Shown here one piece after another: positions 59,220 through 64,000 of a DNA stretch of 64,000 nt. The translations under genes and the position numbers were made by a program. Every line of letters begins with the position of its first letter. Position 1 is the stretch's first letter. The stretch is from Diphasiastrum complanatum (Eukaryota; Streptophyta; Lycopodiopsida; Lycopodiales; Lycopodiaceae): contig CM055096.1 in NCBI GenBank assembly GCA_029204225.1, positions 32,499,076-32,563,075 of the forward strand, in the 5' to 3' direction. The notes below the pieces were generated by a model, which saw only the letters and a list, made by a program, of their open reading frames with translations, was not told where the DNA came from and made no database searches.

Positions 59220-59815
59220 GAGTCACAACTGGTCCCTCTTGAGATGCTCATCATAAAAGACATAGTAGTGTGTAGGTCCTATGGTTCCTTGTAGTGAATG
59301 ACACAGTTCTACTTAGTAGTTAGTAAGTTGTTGAAGTTCATCCCGGGAGAAACTGATCTCATAATAAAAGACATAGTAGTGTGTAGGTCTTGTGGTTCCC
59401 TATAGTGAATGACACAATTCTGCTTAGTACTTATTAAGTTGTTGAAGTTCATCCGGGGAGAAACTGATCTCATCATAAACGACATAGTAGTGCAGGTCTT
59501 GTGGTTCCCTGTAGTGAATGACACAGTTTTGCATGAGTAATTAGTAAGATGTTGAAGTTCATCCAGGGAGAAACCGATCTCATCATAAAAGACATAGTAG
59601 TGTGTAGGTCTTGTGGTTCCCTGTAGTGAATGACACAATTTTGCAGAAGTAATTAGTAGGCTGTTAAAGTTCATCGGGGGGGAATGAGATGCTCATCATA
59701 AAAGACATAGTAGTGTGTAGGTCTTGTGGTTCCCTGTAGTGAATGACACAATTTTGCTTGGTAATTAGTAAGCTGTTGAAGTTCATCCGAGGAGCACATC
59801 GTTACATAGATCCGT
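59220..59815 (+). repeat. about 111-bp tandem repeat, five units
   Basis: The word gacatagtag recurs at 59259, 59370, 59481, 59591 and 59704. Each unit contains gtaggtc(t)tgtggttcc, agtgaatgacaca and gttgaagttcatcc. On the minus strand a repeated open frame arises only from the repeat. Confidence 0.9.
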
Positions 59816-59832
59816 ATTGTACGTATTGTAGC

Positions 59833-60130
59833 GAGCATTCATTTCTCCCATAAACTTGTGGTCTTGAGAGCTTGTCACTCTTCTGGTGAGCATTCACTTC
59901 TCCCAAAAACTTGTGGTCTTGAGAACTTGTCACTCTTTTGGTCAGCATTCACTTCTCCCAAAAACTTGTGGTCTTGAGAGCTTGTCACTCTTCTGGTGAG
60001 CATTCATTTCTCCCAGAAACTTGTGGTCTTTAGAGCTTGTCACCCTTCTGGTGAGCATTAACCACTCCCAAATCTTCTGGTCTTGGGCTTGTCACTCTTC
60101 TGTTGAGCATTCGCTTCCCTTTCCGAAACA
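59833..60130 (+). repeat. about 55-bp tandem repeat, five to six units
   Basis: gagcattcacttctcccaaa starts units at about 59833, 59888, 59943, 59998 and 60053, with a last partial unit at 60115. Each has cttgtggtcttgagagcttg and tcactcttctggt. Confidence 0.9.
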
Positions 60131-60837
60131 AATTGCACCCCTCACTGCTTTTCAAGCCTGAGAGGTAAATATGAAATAACATACCTAGCTAGAGATGGAT
60201 CTGCACACAGACGCTTGCTCTTCTTGCCAGAGAGAGAGAGCGAGCGAGCAAGCAAATTATGCGTTTTCTTGTCAAAATTACAAATTGTTTGCTCTTTCAA
60301 GGCCGATTCTATGGTATCTCAGTTATGAGAGGCGTGGGCAGTGGGTAGGTTTTTTACAAAAAATTTTGGTACCGTTTTAATTTTTTTTAACCGGAGGGGG
60401 CAAGCAGTTGTCGTCCACCCCCTAATAATTAATTCCGGGGGGGGGGGAAGGGGAGGAAAATCACTTTTGATTGTTTTTGGGCATGTGGGAGTGAGCGGGC
60501 AGGAGCCTATAATTTTTTTTTTTTATTTTGCGCCTCGGGTCCACCCCGGACGCCCTGGGCGCGTCCGCGTCCGCGTCCGGACGCACGTTCGTGCCCAACC
60601 TCCGCTTCCTTAGATCTATATATATAAAGATAAATGTGTGTGAGATTTGTGCCTATGTATGGATGCATGGGTGCATCTTCCTACCCCATGCACTTTTTAA
60701 AAAAACTAACTTAAAATTCTAGATGCATGCATGGAGAGGAGGATGTATGCATCCTACCCCATGGATACTCATTAATCCTCATGTCCTAATTCAAATCACG
60801 AACCTCCCCCTTTCAATCTCTCACAATCCTCCTTCCA

Positions 60838-60840
<3 letters not shown>
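60131..60840 (+). other. mixed sequence with a C/G-rich block
   Basis: No gene is recognised. 60395-60610 is unusually GC-rich, with a G11 run, ccacccc/ggagggggc elements and cgcgtccgcgtccgcgtccgg. It resembles the GC block inside the hAT-like element at 35.3 kb in character only. Confidence 0.5.

Positions 60841-60909
<69 letters not shown>
60841..60909 (+). repeat. (TC)n microsatellite
   Basis: About 69 bp of CT dinucleotide. Unlike the other tracts, no LINE hairpin precedes it. Confidence 0.9.
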
Positions 60910-60912
<3 letters not shown>

Positions 60913-61071
60913 CCAGTGATATGGCAGCGATGTCTGCCACGCAGGAAGCTCGCATGTTGACAAGTCACCACACCCAATTCCACCATTTTCTGTCCATTTT
61001 GCTCCTATCCCTGATTCTGCTCCTCTTCCATCTTCTCCATATCTCTGTTGAGTACAGTGCCACTGGAGAAA

Positions 61072-61680
61072 CATCCCTTGGTTTCTCACAGGAGATCATT
61101 GCTGCTATCATCACATTATATGAGAGAGTTTTGGCCGGATTTCGTGATGGAGATGGATGGTCTTCATATATTCATAGCGGTCGGAGTAAAGTAGGGATGT
61201 CCTTTATCACCCACCCTTTTTGCTTTATACATTGACAACCTTGAGCGGATCATTCGGGAAGAAGGTGGGGATGGCTGTCCTCTAGCAGATATTGTTATCC
61301 CTATCCTTCTTTATGCAGATGATGTGGTTTTCTATCTAGTTCAGCTATAGGACTTCAGCGACATCTGGATGCCTTGTATACTTTCTGTCCGATATGGGGG
61401 CTAATGGTGAACATTGGCAAGACTAAGGTTATGGTGTTTAACACCAACAGGCAGCATATGAGAGACACTATGTTCTATTTTGATGGACAGCCTCTAGAGG
61501 TAGTGGCGTCTTACACATACCTGGGTGTTCTCTTTTCTGGCCCATTGCTTTCGTTTAGACCAGCTGCATTGGCTAGGCTCCGCAAGGGGCGCTCTGCTCT
61601 TGTTCAGGTGGAGAGGTTTTCCTCTACTTATTATGTGCATGCACACGATGTCGCCTCTTTTCTTCGGCCAGACGCTAGAG
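61072..61680 (+). mobile_element. LINE RT fragment, plus strand
   Basis: It begins LGFSQEIIAAIITLYERVLA. After a frameshift it has LYADDVV (61312-61332) and ends with GLMVNIGKTKVMVFNTNRQH and SYTYLGVLFSGPLLSFRPAA. It most resembles the LINE at 4.8-7.9 kb. Its 3' part is missing and it is joined to an opposite-strand LINE. Confidence 0.75.
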
Positions 61681-61689
61681 TAGCAAGTG

Positions 61690-62278
61690 TCGCGGAACTG
61701 AATCAAATGCTTTGCCGAAGTCCACAAAGCAACAATAGACTCTTTGTTTTCTGAACTTCGCTGCCTCAATGATACATCTCAGTATGAATATCTAGTCTGC
61801 TGTGGAGTAGCCTCAATGATACATCTCAGTATGAATATCTGGTCTGCTGTGGAGTAGCCTGTTCTAAAACCTGCCTGTCCCATAGCATATAACTCCTTTG
61901 TCTCTGCATGAGCGCTGATGATAGATTGCATAACCGAACCATAGAGCTTAGCCATAGTGTGGCTGATCACAAAAGTACGATAGTTGTCTCCATTCAGAGG
62001 ATCACGTGCAAAAGGTTAGTACACCAAGGTGTGACGTAGGAGATGTATGGAGCAACAATATGGGCGATAGGTTTTAGAAAGTCCATACTTAGAAAGTCAA
62101 ACATCAATGGCTTTATGGTTTTGGCTATTTTTTATGGTGTTTTCAATCATGGACGGAGTGAAAAGGGTGAATTTTGATGGTCGTGGTGAGAGAGAGATGG
62201 AAGGAGAGTCAACTGTATAAAGTTTTGCAGCATAGTCAATCCACGATTCAATGGCAATAGGAGCTGGCATACATGAGT

Positions 62279-62280
<2 letters not shown>
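61690..62280 (-). mobile_element. LINE RT N-terminal fragment, minus strand
   Basis: The minus strand reads ISHTMAKLYGSVMQSIISAH and GQAGFRTGYSTADQIFILRC, then the FVDF region near 61720. A block of about 47 bp (cctcaatgatacatctcagt...) is duplicated at 61764-61857. The right end stops at a GA tract (62281). Confidence 0.75.
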
Positions 62281-62339
<59 letters not shown>

Positions 62340-62400
62340 TTTATTAATGTCTTTTGATGTGAAAAGGAATATAAGATGAAATTATAACTCTTTGAGAGAG
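62281..62400 (-). mobile_element. (GA)n tract and LINE 3'-end tag
   Basis: A (GA)n tract (62281-62335) is followed by ctttattaatgtctttt and a decayed hairpin. About 60 bp of LINE 3' end lies again between a LINE's truncated 5' end and a microsatellite. Confidence 0.7.
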
Positions 62401-63206
62401 AGAGGTTAGATTAGATTACTGTTCACCGAGATCAATATGGTCTATGGGACCAAATTCTATCACAATGTTTATTTTTAAAAAAGTCTGTATCACAATACAC
62501 CATAAAACTATTCTAAGATCAATTCAACTACTTTAGAAGAGTCTAGCAAATTTTTAGAAATAGCAAAAGCTTTGATAATAGAGCTACAAATTATGCTCAA
62601 AATAACATCATCAGATAAACTAAGCAAGGAATCCAATGAAGGTATCTTGAAGTGGTTGTAGGCAGTTGCTGTCAAATAGGTGAGGATGCTCCATTTCCAC
62701 GTGACCAATATTTTGTCAAAGCAGACATGTGTGCTCGTCCCAAAAGATTTACGGGATGCAGCATCTTCACCTTTGCAATCTTAGTTCACATGAGTTCATA
62801 TATAAACGTGAGGAATGTTTGCATCTATATGTCTGTGTAGGATGTTGGATTGAACCATTCTGTATAAAATTGCATTTTGCACTTTAAGGGTTCCTTCCAT
62901 AAACCAATGACAAACTTTTTTTGAAGTTTGCACAAAGGATTTGAAATTTGGAGTGTTCTTGTGCCATTCATTATGCTTGATTTTCCAAAAGGCGAACCAT
63001 TTGAGATTGATTTTGAGAGAGGGATTGATTTAAAACGACTCTTACCAAAAAATATCAAGGTTTTGTGACTATGATGATAAACCGAAGAAGAGCATGCAAT
63101 ATTGATCTTGTAACTTTCATTGTGTAATCTTCTCTAATAAACATCATATTTGGTTTTGTCAAATTGGATTCTCCATTTTGCTAATTCTTGGATGATATAT
63201 ATCTAG
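62401..63206 (+). other. end of 25.9-kb intron 8
   Basis: No gene is recognised. It ends in gatatatatctag, the acceptor of exon 9. Confidence 0.6.
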
Positions 63207-63409
63207 ACGCCGCATTGTACAAGTTTATGCTCGTGGAGTTCGTCTCTTGGATGGAGCAGTTATGACACAAGATCTTCAGATTGAGCACATCTTGTCAGAT
63301 TCAGATTCTGTCAAAAAAGATGCGGCTACTGCCATTGCGTTTGCTACAATTGCAGATCCATTCATTTTGTTGCAAATGACTGACGGAAACATCAAACTTA
63401 TTGTTGGGG
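63207..63409 (+). CDS. CPSF160: CPSF160 exon 9 of window
   Basis: One base completes the split arginine codon. Then 67 codons read RRIVQVYARGVRLLDGAVMT, a variable acidic linker, and TIADPFILLQMTDGNIKLIV, ending G plus one base. Plant CPSF160 has RRVIQVFEHGARILDG and IADPYVLLRMTDDSIRLLVGD. The donor is GGGG|GTGAG. The phase agrees with exon 8 across the 25.9-kb intron. Confidence 0.96.
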
Positions 63410-64000
63410 GTGAGATATTGCTTCAAATCTTTTGATTTAGATTTCAAAGTTCAATAACTTCTGGTTACAAATACAATGTGGATGGAGCTCTTGATGCTAA
63501 CTTGAGGAAATTAGAGATATTGTGTCTAATATAGATCTTCCCAAGTTAGTTTGTGTCTAAATATGATCTTGGCTAAACTAAGTTTCAAATAAGTCAAACT
63601 TCCTGTTATGTATACTTGTTTTTAACTTAAGTTGTCACACTTTGGAGCATTTTCATATTGTTACTATTTGTATTAATATTGGAAATTATCAAAGGTGTTA
63701 AATATGGTCCTATGTTTGGTTAAATACGAAAATTGCTCATTGTGTTTATCTTGTTGAGTTCTATCATGGATCAAGAAGAGGTGGTTTTTTCAAAAGGAGG
63801 ATGCACTTTAAGTATCAATATTGTGGTGGAGCGAATAAAGAAGGAAAGAGTAGTAGAACATTGGCGTTATTCGTAAAGAGAAATCTTCACTAGATACAAA
63901 TGAGATGCTTCTCGTGCTCTCATTCCAATAGGACGTCATTACTATAAAGTAAAGTACATGTTCATAGAGTATTACAAAGATTGAAGTACTGATGATGGAG
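63410..64000 (+). other. intron 9, start only
   Basis: AT-rich intron. The next CPSF160 exon (expected to start near DPST-type residues) is not in the window. Confidence 0.6.

Overview
The window is nuclear DNA from a large-genome land plant. It is a 64 kb slice of one spliced gene whose introns are packed with retrotransposons. The host gene, on the + strand, is recognisably CPSF160 (CPSF1), the large subunit of the cleavage and polyadenylation specificity factor. Nine internal exons totalling about 1.1 kb are spread over 62.8 kb (591-63409), with consistent reading phase and GT-AG introns. Three introns are about 14.2, 13.7 and 25.9 kb. No first or last exon is present, so the gene continues past both ends. 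Giant introns and the mixture of LINE, Ty3 and copia elements suggest a fern or another large-genome seed-free plant or gymnosperm; the sequence alone does not fix the species.

Layout. 1-3.0 kb: exons 1-3. 3.0-17.2 kb (intron 3): nested LINE 3' ends on (GA)n tracts, a long minus-strand LINE, a Ty3-type LTR element (copy A) with both LTRs, then more LINE pieces. 17.2-23.5 kb: exons 4-7. 23.5-37.2 kb (intron 7): a minus-strand relative of copy A (copy B), a fossil LINE with an endonuclease remnant, a leader/gag fragment of a similar LTR element, and a copia remnant split by a 650-bp hAT-like element. 37.2 kb: exon 8. 37.3-63.2 kb (intron 8): a 1-kb CA/TG-rich tract, a 25-bp minisatellite, a dense LINE cluster (42.6-46.9 kb), a very young chromodomain Ty3 element (47724-53935) inserted in a LINE with a 5-bp target duplication and identical LTRs, a third copy (C) of the A family fused to a LINE, three tandem-repeat families (58.3-60.1 kb) and further LINE pieces. 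63.2 kb: exon 9.

Three observations stand out. (1) The LINEs end in a covarying hairpin, then GACATTAAT, then a pyrimidine microsatellite, and they repeatedly sit inside each other's (TC)n tails. This suggests a LINE lineage that targets the microsatellite it makes. (2) Ty3-type copies A and B keep the integrase C-terminus and chromodomain (A also keeps gag and protease), but the reverse transcriptase, RNase H and most of integrase are replaced by a shared, unrecognised 1.5-1.8 kb coding-like segment. (3) The young chromovirus has 358/358 identical LTRs yet carries a stop codon and a frameshift in its polyprotein.

Limits: all calls come from reading the sequence and from knowledge of protein families, without database searches. 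LINE boundaries are approximate except at simple-repeat junctions.
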